Shown here piece after piece: positions 34,186-44,628 of a stretch of DNA of 64,000 bases. The notes under the pieces were generated by a model, which did no database searches, was not told where the DNA came from, and saw only the letters and a program-made list of their open reading frames with translations. The stretch comes from Calliopum simillimum. Lineage: Eukaryota; Arthropoda; Insecta; Diptera; Lauxaniidae. Location: NCBI GenBank assembly GCA_951812925.1, contig OX638371.1:38166101-38230100 (forward strand), read 5' to 3'. How positions within the stretch are numbered: the first letter of the stretch is position 1; each line of letters starts with the position of its first letter. The translations under genes were made by a program, and so were the position numbers.

Positions 34186-35300
34186 AATGTTAATAAAAAA
34201 AATTTTAGAATACAGTTTTTTTTTACAATGTCATGTTCTATTGAGCTTAAAAAAATACACTTTACTTTTTGCTTAGGATGTTTTGCTAAGCATCCGCTTG
34301 CTTATGTAAAAAGCAACGCATGCTCTTTCTTCTATGTTAAGTTTCCAAGACAGTATTTTATGTGAGAGAGTGGGTTTTGTGATTTGTAACAACTTTTTCG
34401 CTGAAAAGTAGCTTATATAGCGGATGTTACCTTACACAATTGTTCTGTGTTCAGGCCATTGCTTCCAGCAGCCTAAAGATTTCAATGCGCATGACAAAAG
34501 TACTTAGTTCCAAATCGCTAAGTATGAATTCACCACCTACGACCACACTAAACCAAGGTCCTTTTTCTTTTTGTCTACATGACATCTTTCATTCTTCTTT
34601 TTCCTCTCTCAACAATCTTTTCCGAGTGATTTTTGATCTGCTCGTCCTCTATTATTTTAAGAAATTCTCTTATGGGCTTGGCAACAAACTTTGCACCTCA
34701 GAAAGTATCCTATTCATCCGACAATTATCGAATTTTTTCATACTTCGTTTGGTTTTTCGATAATCTTCGAATGTTCTTAGTGGTTGCTTACATCTCAATT
34801 TGGATTTTTCCGAGACCATCAGGTTTCAACGACTACTAATTGCCATGCTGTGCGGCAGTTCAAAATTTTGTGAAATCGTTTTCAATCAATTTCGATCCTT
34901 CAAATTTTACAACATTCTATGCTTTGTACAGAAATCTTTACAAAAATATCGAAGTCATAAAAAAATGCAACACACTATTATATCATGTACTGTATCCAAA
35001 ATCACAGCTTTATGTTGGAGATATCTTCAAATCCTTTTATTTTAAAATATTTTAATTGACAAATATTTTTATTCCAATCACAGCTCTGAGCCACGTTAAC
35101 AAAATACATAAAAAAGATACATGTGAAAAAAAAATCTATTTAGTTGGTGCGAGCATTTGTAGCGAATTTTGCCTGCCTTTTATACTTTTTTATTTAAGCG
35201 TTAAAATCAAATCAAACGTGGTAGTCGAAACGTTCAATCAAAAATGGCAGCTACAAAAAATTTATTTTTTTATTTTTTTTTTGGTAATTAACTTCGAGCT
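34186..35300. other. AT-rich DNA, frames without domains
   Basis: Five plus-strand frames of 65-107 aa overlap between 34,153 and 35,304. They are rich in F, S, Y and I, start at arbitrary ATGs and show no domain or splice pattern. I regard them as chance. No repeat was found. Confidence 0.45.
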
Positions 35301-35665
35301 TTGAACGGCAACGACGAAGCCAAGTAAATGAAACTAAAACTGAATTGAATGAATGAATAAATGAATGAGCTGGCGAACAAAAATTGCAACAATAAATTGA
35401 GTTACACACACACAGCGAAACTCACTCACACACACACTAACGCAGATATAAGCGTGGCATATGTCAAAATTCAATTCAAAAATAAATATAAGAAAATTTA
35501 AAAAAAAAACGAAAAAAATTAAAAATTGTGCCCCAAGGACGAAAAGTATCAGTGCTTAAAAAACATACACTCATACACGTATAAAGTGAATTGGTTCGCA
35601 TTAAAAAGCAAGAAACGTTTTTGGCCGTTAAGGTGCTGACAAAAACTTTCTTTTTATCAAAAATT
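35301..35665 (+). other. Unique stretch resembling a dipteran 5' untranslated region
   Basis: Composition changes to A-rich, ORF-free sequence with GAAT, CACACA (~35,405-35,440) and AAC words, ending in 'caaggacgaaaagtatcagtgctt' style DNA. Such texture is common in long 5' UTRs and introns of fly genes. No TATA, initiator or splice donor is convincing, so this is only a hint of host transcribed sequence. Confidence 0.2.
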
Positions 35666-36895
35666 TTAATTCTAGTTGCTATCTTATGGAGATTCGATGT
35701 TGAAGTCTAGGTCTAAATACATAAAGTCCAAGTCTAAGTTTAAGCGTGTGTCTATTTCTAAATTCATTTTTAAGTCTTGGTATAAATAAAACAGAGTCTA
35801 AGCTGAAATCTACTTCAAGGCTCAAGTTTAATTCCAAGTCTAAGTTCTTGTCTAAATTTAAGCATAAATTAAGGTCCTTATCTAAGTCACAGATCAAGTT
35901 TGAGTCTAGAAATAAGTCGAAATCTAGGCTAAGTTTAAGTTTAGGTCTAAGTCTCGGTCACAGCTAATTCTAAGTATAAGTCTATGAGTCGAAATTTTAG
36001 CTTAAGTCTAAGTTTAAGCCAAAACCTGTGCCTTAGTTCAAGTTCAATTCTAAATCTTAATTCCAGTCTAAGTCTAAGTTATGTCTAGATCTAGTTTAAA
36101 GTTCAAGTTAAAGTCCAGGCTTAAGTTTCAGTCTAAGCACATGTATAAGTCTACAATTGAATTTAAGTCTTGGTCTAAGTCTAAGTTTCCAACTAAGTCT
36201 ATAAATCTATAAATCGAAGCTTAAGCTACGGTCTATGTGTAATTCCAAGCTTAAGTCCAATTTCCAGTGTTACTCTAAGATCATGTTTGGATCTAACTAT
36301 AAGTTCAAGTTTAAATCTAAGCTTTAGTTTCAGTGTAAGCCAATATATAATTCTACATGTAAGCTTTAATCTAGGTTCTCAACTAAGAATAAGGATAAGT
36401 CTGCATGTCAGTCTAATCCCAGGTCTAAGTTCCCAATTAAGTATAAGACTAGCTCTAACGCTTAGTTCATGATAAAGCCTAAGTATAATTTAAAGTTCAA
36501 GCCTAAGTTTAAGTTCAAGTCTAAGCTCCAGTTGAATACTAAATCTTAACATGATTTCAAGTCTTAGCCCAATTTCAAGTTTCAGCCTAAGTCTAGGCAT
36601 TAGTCTAAGGTAACACCTTAGCCTAAATCTTAATATAATTTCAATTCCAAGCTCAAATCAAAGTTTTAGTTAAAGTTCAAGCATTGGTCTTATTCTTAGT
36701 CTAAATCTATGCATAACTCTTAGTGTAAATTTATTTGAAGTCTTGCTTTAAGTCTTAATTTTAGTCTGATTCTTAGTATAAGCCTAAGTCTAAGTATGAT
36801 TTAAAGTCCAAGCCCAAACTCGAGTTTAAGTCTAACTATAGCCTAATTTTAAGTTTATGTCTAAGTTTAGACATAAGCCTTACTCAATGTTTAAA
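35666..36895. repeat. Degenerate AAGTCT / TAAGTCTAAGTT array
   Basis: Nearly the whole stretch consists of hexamer-like words AAGTCT, AAGTTT, AAGTTC and TAAGTC in a loose 6- or 12-bp rhythm. Frames on both strands here give SLSLSLGLSL- or LDLNLDLNL-like peptides and are artefacts of the repeat. The array resumes after the palindrome at ~37,858-37,990 with AAAGTCC / AAGTCC words, so it was probably continuous before that insertion. Confidence 0.75.
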
Positions 36896-37857
36896 CACGG
36901 TGCTCTTGAACAGTCGATAGGTTTTTTGGCTATGTGGAGAAAATCTGTGAATGGGGTTTCATTTGTATTAGTTTAGTGGTCTGCAAAATGCAAACCCCGA
37001 AATCGTAGCTGATCATCCCCGCGAAATATCGCAAAAAAACATATCCCATATAAAAAAAAAAAAATATCGGAAAAAAACGCAACAAACAAATATAAAAATA
37101 GTTATATTTTATGTACTTTGCAATGTTAAATCTGAATCCGGCCTTAAAATTGCTATATCTCATACGGTTTTTGAGATATCTTAGCCTAAACAAGGAAAAA
37201 AGACCGTTTTTGCTATATTTTGAAGCTATATAACTAGAATATAGAACATTTATACGCAAAATTTGATACATTATCTGAAAGTCTCAATCTTTTTCTTTAA
37301 AACCGCATTTAAATTATGTCAATAGCTTAATTTTTCTCTGAAATATCGTAGACTGAAATAATGACAAAAACCGTTTTTTGCACTTTTTTAACTTTTTAGG
37401 TTAGGATATCTCCGAGAAAAATAAAGATATCGACATTACTTGGATTAGGTTTAGAAGATTGATTTAAGCTTTCCATTTCTGCATCAGAATTTACGGATAT
37501 ACGTCCTGTTATATAGCTATAAAACGCAACAATAAAACATAGTGTCGGCTTTTTTTCCTTATTTAGGCTAAGATATCTCAAAAACCGTATAAGATACAGC
37601 AATTTTAAGGCCGGATTTGGATTCAACATTGCAAAATACATTAAAAATAACTATTTTTATATTTGTTTGTTGCGTTTATTTTTCTGAATTTTTTTTATTT
37701 TATATGGGATATGTATTTTTGCGATATTTTGCGGGGATGATCAGCTACGATTTCGGGGTTTGCATTTTTCAGACCACTAAACTAATACAAATGAAACCCC
37801 ATTCACAGATTTTCTCCACATATTCAAAAAACCTATCGACTGTTCAAGAGCACCGTG
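36896..37857. mobile_element. 962-bp palindromic element inserted in the AAGTCT array
   Basis: The ends match exactly: CACGGTGCTCTTGAACAG (from 36,896) and CTGTTCAAGAGCACCGTG (to 37,857). Arms of ~320-350 bp follow as imperfect inverted copies (for example GGGGTTTGCATTTT versus CAAAATGCAAACCCC, and GAGATATCTTAGCCTAAA versus TTTAGGCTAAGATATCTC). A ~280-bp unique centre lies at ~37,225-37,505. TAAA flanks both sides (36,892-36,895; 37,858-37,861) and may be the target duplication. No transposase. A foldback/MITE-type element. Confidence 0.75.
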
Positions 37858-38372
37858 TAAAGTCCGAATCCAGTTCTGTGACAAAATCAAAGTCCAAGAC
37901 AATTCCAATATATAGTTTCAGCAAGGTCTAAGTCAAGCCCACGTCAAGTAAAAACAAATTCCAAGTCATAGCCAGTTAAATTTCAATTCAGCCCAAATCA
38001 TCAATTCAAAGTTATATTCCCATAAAGCACGATTCATTTTATTAAAAAAAAAAAAAATATTTTTCAATACACCCTAGTCCAGTGTGAATATATGTTTGTG
38101 TTTATTTTGACACATATACAAACATAATAACTTCATAAAAAAAAAAAATAAAATATTTCAAGAGCGTAGTAGCGAACAAATTTTAAACTGATTTTTTTCA
38201 TCCACTTTACAAGCGCTCACAAGGATGCTCCGTTTAACCAAAGGACTAAGCGAAAACTCAAGTAAAAAAATTTTGCAAAAGTTTAAGAAAAAAGTTTGAA
38301 AAACAAAAAAAAAACATATTTTTTATCAAGGACTAAAGAAACGACTTCATAAAATATAAAATAAATTATATA
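37858..38372. other. End of the AAGTCT array and A-rich spacer
   Basis: AAGTCC-type words continue to ~37,990, then A-rich DNA with several A runs. No gene. Confidence 0.5.
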
Positions 38373-39255
38373 GGGGAGATGTGTGTACCTTGGTCCGAGT
38401 GTACCTCGGTCCAAGTGTCGGTTGCCACTCAACAGTTGCACGTGTACGATAATGTTCTTCTATGGAATTTTCCACTCATACCGGTGACTCATATTAGTAG
38501 ACTTCAGACCGTCAAGCTGTATGCTTATATAAAAAGTGACGGAAAAAGTGTTTTTGGTGTGTAAAAATTAGTTACTGGAGTAAACTAAGAAACGTTTTGT
38601 GAGAAACTTACTTGAAATATTTCAGTTTTACAACATCAGGAAGGAAGTTTAGTTATTGTTTTAAGCTTTTAGTGTGTTTTAGATGTATTTTCATTAATAG
38701 ATGTTATGGTAGTTGACAGTTTTTAAAACATGCTGTCTGTGTGTACCTTGGACCTATGCTTGTTGACCAGCGAGCCTTTTTCGACGGGCAACTAGGAAGC
38801 CATAATTGCCTCTCAATATAATATTAATATTATTATTTACGTGATTAATATATTTATTTGCAACCATTTTTGTTTAATTAATTGTTTTTTACTAAATGCA
38901 TTTTTTTGTGTTATAATTTTTGTTTATGATAAATTTTTTTTTTTATTGAAAAAAATGTTACTTTTGATTATGTAATCAATGGTTCTTTCATAATTTATTA
39001 CCTAACCACAATGTATTCTCTTTTATTTTTAATAGTCCAAGGTACACTTGCATGGTGTACCTTGGACCGTTTGAGATTGCAACGGAAAAAGTAATATTTC
39101 TACTCAATGGTAAGACATAGAAATATCATTGTCACGTCATTTGATGCTGCAAACATTGTAGAAATATAACTTAATCAAAAAACTAAAGAAACTTTTTTTG
39201 AAAATCCAGCACATTAAAAAAACTGAAAAGCGGACCAAGGTACACACATCTCCCC
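38373..39255. mobile_element. 883-bp non-autonomous DNA transposon with perfect 25-bp TIRs and iterated GTGTACCTTGGWCC
   Basis: The 25-bp ends (38,373-38,397 and 39,231-39,255) are perfect inverted complements. They begin GGGGAGATGTGTG and end in TACCTTGGTCCG. TA flanks both sides (38,371-38,372; 39,256-39,257), the signature of Tc1/mariner/pogo insertion. The core GTGTACCTTGGTCC is repeated: TIR copy (~38,383), 38,399 (one change), 38,741, 39,055, and in reverse at 39,035 and in the right TIR. No transposase domain is found; the 61-aa frame from 38,379 overlaps the TIR and is probably chance. Perfect TIRs suggest a relatively recent insertion. Confidence 0.8.
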
Positions 39256-41087
39256 TATGTATTGTATTTCATCAAAAAAGCAGGACGATGGATAAACCAA
39301 AGATTGAGGATACGCATCTTTGCCTCAAATTTTTTTTTTTCTTACATTTTTATTTTTCTTTATTTTTACTACACAGCCGACAAAATAGATGAATGATTTA
39401 TTTGTATGGATTTTGTTGCAACACACATACATATACGCATAAACCAATACATACGTAAAATAAATCATAAATTTCTTTACTGAATTGCGTTATTGTTGTG
39501 ATTTTTGCAAAAGAATATTTAGACAAAAGCATCGATTTGAAAGTATTGCCCCAAAAAGAACTCCAGGGGTTACTTATGAAATAAATTTATGTAGGTAGTT
39601 CGGCCTCGTCTTCATTTATGTTCTGGTGTTATTGCGCCTTTTTAGTTAAAATATGGAAAAGAAGACTTATTGGCTGACGCTAACCCATTTTCTACTGCTG
39701 TTTGAGTTTTCGAGCAGCAAATGTAGTAATTTTCATACGATTTTTTTTTCTTTGTCGGGATTTAAGTGAAGCTTGATGTTATATACATACCATATTATAT
39801 TTAGTTAAATTAGCTTTCAGGAAAATATGATTTTGGTCAATCCCCTTCTATCTCTTGGGCTACAGCTTGTTTTTAAAAAATTACCTAATGGACAGACTTA
39901 ATTTAAATGGGTTAAATGACACTTAATTATAAATAGTTCTTATCCAAATGTTCTTTATTACTATCGATAAAGGTTGAAATTATCCAAAAAGAAAGTAATC
40001 TCATGATTTGTTTCCAAAGGTAAGCATGGACAGACAAGGAAAAATTACAGTTCAAAAAGTCCTTTTTTCGTTTTGTTTGCCTCAATATTTAGGGCACATA
40101 TTGGCCGTCACACAAATATATTTTTTAAATCGCATTTTCTTAAAGACCGTTTAAACGATTGACAAGGAATTTACACCAAGTGACATTTATAGGTAAACAG
40201 ATGTTCAAAAATGTTCGGGTAAAATATTAGGGGGCGATGCAGGTTTACCTTACAGTTTTCTCCACCAGGGGCACTCTGGCAGCCCTAGAAGCGGGGAAAA
40301 AATTTCATAAAAATATTTTTTTTTGCAGGTGTGCCTCCCAAAGGAGAGGAGATAGGGGGTAAATTTGTTCAGGGCAAATATTAAAAGGCCAAGAATAATG
40401 GATGTTGAGGCTAATTGTCGATCATCCTCACACTTAGTCACCACTTAACTAAAGTAGGTAAAAAATTTTGAGCAACGCATTCGAGCTTTTTGGTTCATAA
40501 TTACTTAATAAAGATTACTTACAATTCTAGATTCGAAATTTTATTTCGCGCGGCGGAAAATGGGTTAAAGCTAGGCCAGTGTAGAAGCATAAGCTTAAGC
40601 ACATGCCCCGGTATAGCCGTTTATGTGTATTATGTAAAGTAGTCGCTATCTAATTTCTTTATGGACTTAAAACTAAATACATTTTTCTACTTTGCTGTTT
40701 AAATTAATTAAATAACTAGAGAAAAGTCTACATAATTATGTATTCTTTTATATACATCAATGTTCATCAGAAATGGTTTGAGCTGATACATTAAAGAATT
40801 TAGAATTTTATTTAAAAACTTAATTCCAGAATTTCTTCCTTTTTTGCAAATTTTTTTTAATGTATCAGCTTCTGGTCGCAGCAGATATTTCTGTCATAGG
40901 AGATGAAATGGTTGTCTGTCCGTTTTTTTTTGTTCAAGGCAGATCTTGAAACTTGAAAGAATCAGGCAAAAAAAAAATATGGAAAAATGTTCCTGGACCT
41001 GTAATTTCAAATTTAAAAAAAAAATTTTAAGTAAAAAAGTTTTATGAAGTTTTTTTTTTGACTTTTTATTTTTATTTTAAAACTTTA
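39256..41087. other. Unique AT-rich DNA, no gene recognised
   Basis: No domain in any frame. T-runs and A-runs at ~39,330 and ~40,970. Nothing repetitive was noticed. Confidence 0.45.
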
Positions 41088-41360
41088 TATCATTTCATTT
41101 CATTTTCATTTATTAATATTAAACATTATACAACAAGGCATAGCCTTTTATAGTATATTCTTAGTACAAATCTCTAATACAAATAATAATTAAATAATTA
41201 AATTAATTAATTAATTAATTAAAAATTAATTAAAAAAAGTGATTAAAAATCTAAATAACTAACTTAAATTATATCAACATAAAATATAATAGAAAAGGGT
41301 AGTTGAAGAAAAATTAACGAAAGAAAAGATAAATAGAAATAGAAAGAGAGAGCGAAAAAA

Positions 41361-41978
41361 CTACAAGTTATTAGAATAATAAGAAAAAATTGCGCGTTTG
41401 AAGCTGCTTATTGATCGAATTCGCTTATTCGTGCTTATGAAAAAGAAGCGGCTTGAAGTTAGGAAATTACATCTGGGGACGATGAGTTGACAAGATCTTG
41501 TTGAGCTACAAAACTGAAGTTTGTTAAACAAGTATGCAGGTGACTGTGTATGCATAAGCTTATGCAAAAATATAACCTTTCGAATGTTGAAATATTTCAT
41601 TAAACAACAACCTAATATTCCTCTAGCTCTAACCGATATATGATCAAATTGTCTTATACAGTAAACATATCTAGCAGCATTGTTAAAGGCAACATTAAGT
41701 TGAATGACAGAATGACAGTCCAGTTTGCTATAAACTCCATGACAGTACATAATTTGTGGTACAATCAGCTGAATGACCATTCTTCGTCTGGTTTCAAACA
41801 GAGTAAACTCCGCCGAAGTCCTCAGGTAGCTTAAGATAGCGTATATTTCACTCACAATACTGTTGATATGATTCGTACAAGTCAATTTTGAATTGAGTAT
41901 AAAACCTAGGTTTTTTGTTTTCGGTACGAGTTCTAAGCATGCAGGACCGATATACTTATATTGGTGGAATATCATCAA
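41361..41978 (-). pseudogene. LINE C-terminal region after RT
   Basis: This 205-aa frame continues the LINE protein after a frameshift: LVPKTKNLGFILNSKL, VSEIYAILSYLRTSA, VIQLIVPQIMYCHGVYS, then FNNAARYVYCIRQFDHIS and YFNIRKVIFLHKLMHTQSPAYL. This is the conserved 'thumb and C-terminal' segment of Jockey/CR1-type proteins, ending in the usual IRSISSFKRAIFSYY tail. It is the longest uninterrupted coding piece of the element and is read on minus. The apparent ATG start is only the first Met after the frameshift. Confidence 0.7.
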
Positions 41979-42975
41979 AGCTTGATTCTCTTCTTGAAAT
42001 TGGAAGTACTTTCGATTTAGAAGGGTTAATAAATAGAAGGTTTTTATTAGCCCATTTGTCTAGATCCGATAAGTCATCATTTAGTCTATAAGCTAGGTCT
42101 TCCACAAGTCCAATGGGACGAGAGATGTATAGTTGAACATCATCTGCATAACCATGAATATTGCAATATTTAGAAACTGCAAATATGTCGTCAATGAAAA
42201 CTGAGAGTAACAAAGGACCTAAAATTGAACCAATTAACTTAATAACACTGTCACTAAAATTGAAAAATGTTCGAAGCTTTCTGCAAAGCAACGTGTGGTT
42301 AACAGAATCAAGTGCTTTAGAGAAATCTAATAGGCAGAGAAGTGTCAAATGGTCTTGATCAAAATGGGTACGAATGTTATCAACAATTTTCATCATAGCA
42401 GTCTGACAACTATGACCAATTCGGAAACCAGACTGTAGAGGTCATAAAAGGGAATTAGTTTGGAGATAGAAGTTTATTTGGTCATACATAATTTTTTCGC
42501 ATACTTTTCCTAATGCAGGCAGGATGCTAATGGGTCTGAACTCGTTGGGTACAAAAGCAGAAGCTGTCTTAGCTATCGGAAAAACAGTTGCAATTTTCCA
42601 AATACTAGGAAAACAGGAAGTGGTAAAGCAATGATTAATTATATGTGTCAAAGGAGACAAGATATAGGGTAAAATTATTTTAATAAATTTTATAGGAGTG
42701 CCATCAATCCCCACAGCATTAGAGGTTATTTTACTTACACCAATAGCAACATCTTCATCACATACACCAGAGAAATGAAACAAGTTCTCAAGGCAAGAGA
42801 ACACTTCTGGCACATTATCATTGTTTACTAATTCTGATGGCGAAAGGCTACCATTCTGTAAGAAGTAATCATTTAAACACTCAGGGTCTAAGTTGCAGTC
42901 CAAATTACCTTTGCTATATATCCTATAATTACGAATATTTTGCCATAACAATTTAGGAGAAAGATTGGTACTCAA
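41956..42975 (-). pseudogene. LINE reverse transcriptase, internally deleted
   Basis: The chain starts MSTNLSPKLLWQNIRNY and carries VGIDGTPIKFIK, IWKIATVFPIAKTAS and NEFRPISILPALGKVCEKIM. After an in-frame TGA (~42,440) it continues with LQSGFRIGHSCQTAMMK and LTLLCLLDFSKALDSVNH. It then jumps from VIKLIG directly to SILGPLLLSVFIDDI. The segment that should contain the 'SGVPQG' start of RT motif B is missing, with ~35 residues removed in frame. The active-site GYADDVQLY is intact. The frame ends at DDIPPI, where a frameshift leads into the C-terminal piece. Without motif B the enzyme cannot be functional. Confidence 0.75.
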
Positions 42976-43415
42976 TTTCGAGATGAAAAATTTTTTTTTC
43001 TTGCCTTATCACTAAATTGGCATCATTCCGAGCTCTTCTAAATAATTCCCAGTTAGAAGCCGTGCTATTGACTTTCCACTTGGATTTAAGCCTATTTCTT
43101 TTCCTAATTGCGAGCAAAGCTCTATCTGTAAGCCATGGACAACTGGAGATAACAGGGTTAACAGATCGGACCGGCACATGCCATCTAAAAACATAATCCA
43201 CTTTAGCCATAAAATCACCTAACTTATCGTCAACAGAATTGAAATGTCAGCAGTCATTCCATGACCTCTGAGACACCTCCTTGATCAATGCACTCAAGTT
43301 GACAGCCTTGTAGTCACAATAGGAAAAAGAAACAGGTGGAGAACTATTGCCAAAGTTAAAATCAAAACAACAGAAAATTTATCATGATCAGATAGAAAAG
43401 TAATCTGATCAAACT

Positions 43416-43968
43416 TCAACACATCATGCTATCGTTTTGTAATATATTAACATTGAAATCTCCACAAATAATACAAAAGTTATAATTAATAATTCTAAGA
43501 CTCAAGTTTGAAAAATATGAATCTAAGCTGTTACTCCTGGATGGATTATATACACAAGATATGAGGACCTTGATGCTATTATCAAAAATTACAACATTTA
43601 GAAATTCACAACCATCCAAACTATCACTCACAAACTTTACATTTAGACCAGTTCTACAATAAATCGCCACTCTACCACCCCTTCTACCAGATCTATCACT
43701 TTTAAACAGTTTAAAACCATTGATATTATAAAAAAGAGTCAGGAATTTCACTTTTAAACCAGGTTTCTGTCACACTTACCACGTTCACTGCAGAATATTC
43801 AAAGATGTACCGAGCATAATCCAACTTCAATTCGTTGAAGCTCCTCGCATTAAAGTGAACCACATACAGGCCATTATATTGCTTGCATAGCACATGTACA
43901 AGGGCTTTATAGTTTTCACAAGCACCAATAGAGGCTTCATTTAAATTAGCCAAAGCTGCACGAACCAA
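43416..43968 (-). pseudogene. LINE apurinic-type endonuclease domain
   Basis: The first frame (43,968-43,726) holds YNGLYVVHFNARSFNELKLD and VVSVTETWFKSEIPDSF, matching the N-terminal 'NARS-N' and 'TETW' motifs. A single-base shift then gives DRSGRRGGRVAIYCR, VLISCVYNPSRSN and CIICGDFNVNILQND (43,751-43,416). The catalytic GDFN is preserved. The final SDH motif appears just beyond in another frame (TFLSDHDKFSV, ~43,380-43,410), but the ~60 residues that normally separate it from GDFN are gone. The domain nicks the target DNA to prime reverse transcription; it is inactive here. Confidence 0.7.
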
Positions 43969-43975
43969 TACTCAG

Positions 43976-44499
43976 CTGCAAACGTGGCAAAAACATAAGT
44001 AATAATGAAGAGAGAAAGTGGAAATAATGGAAGAGTAGAGACATTATGATAGTAAAATAATAAAAATAATAAAAAATAAAAATTAGTAAAATTGAACGAA
44101 AAATATGAGAAATTAAAAAAGGAAATAAAAATAAATTAATAAATCTAAAATAAATATTTAATAAGCAAAATATTTTGCAAACACCCTAATTCAGATTCAC
44201 GAGACGCAATCCACACTCAACTTTTCTTGCACCAAGGTTCTGGCAACACAGTCTACACTCTCTTTGTCTTGCATCAACTTCACATCACTAGCACCAATCA
44301 TAAGTTTTTTTTTTCTTCACAAAGAAAACTCAAAAAAGTTTTTGAAATTCTTAAGGTTACCACCCAGCTTTTGAATAGAATTTGTTTATTTCGAACTTTC
44401 CTTAAATAAATTACAATAATATTTTTAAACTCAAAGATCCCGCACTTCATAGTCGGGTTGTCACCTGTCACCACTGAGCAAGCCAAGCGCAGTTAGCGT
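43976..44499. other. A-rich spacer upstream of the LINE
   Basis: Holds AATAAAA-type runs (44,045-44,165) and no recognisable frame. Could contain the LINE's decayed 5' region. Confidence 0.4.
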
Positions 44500-44628
44500 A
44501 GAGTTTTGGATCGTCTGCAATAAACACAATATTTCAATATTTTCCAAATTTCTCGGAATTACAATACCCATAAAACATGTTTTTTTTTTTTTGAAATATT
44601 GTGTTTGTTTTAGACGAGCTATCAAAAA
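44500..44628. repeat. Small inverted repeat (~40-bp arms)
   Basis: CAATAAACACAATATTTCAA (~44,518) and its complement-like TTGAAATATTGTGTTTGTTTT (read in two parts, ~44,592) flank a ~45-bp loop containing a T run. 'GATCGTCTG' and 'AGACGAGC' extend the arms. A tiny MITE or hairpin remnant. Confidence 0.5.

Larger units (their letters stand above)
41088..43975 (-). mobile_element. Jockey/CR1-group LINE, degenerate
   Basis: Minus-strand pieces appear in the order endonuclease (43,968-43,416), linker (43,210-42,953), RT (42,975-41,956) and C-terminal region (41,978-41,361), giving a LINE with one large ORF2-like chain in several frames. The 3' end (left side) carries an AT-rich trailer and a short tail reading AAATGAAATGAAATGA on the minus strand (~41,090-41,107). 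The 5' part before the endonuclease is missing or unrecognised. No target duplication was found. Jockey versus CR1 cannot be settled by eye. Confidence 0.75.

Noticed and set aside
34153..35304. Cluster of overlapping plus-strand ORFs
   Set aside because: Frames overlap, are F/S/Y-rich, and no domain or codon signal is evident.
35679..36472. ORFs with SLSLGLSL or LDLNLDLN peptides
   Set aside because: Direct translation of the AAGTCT array on either strand.
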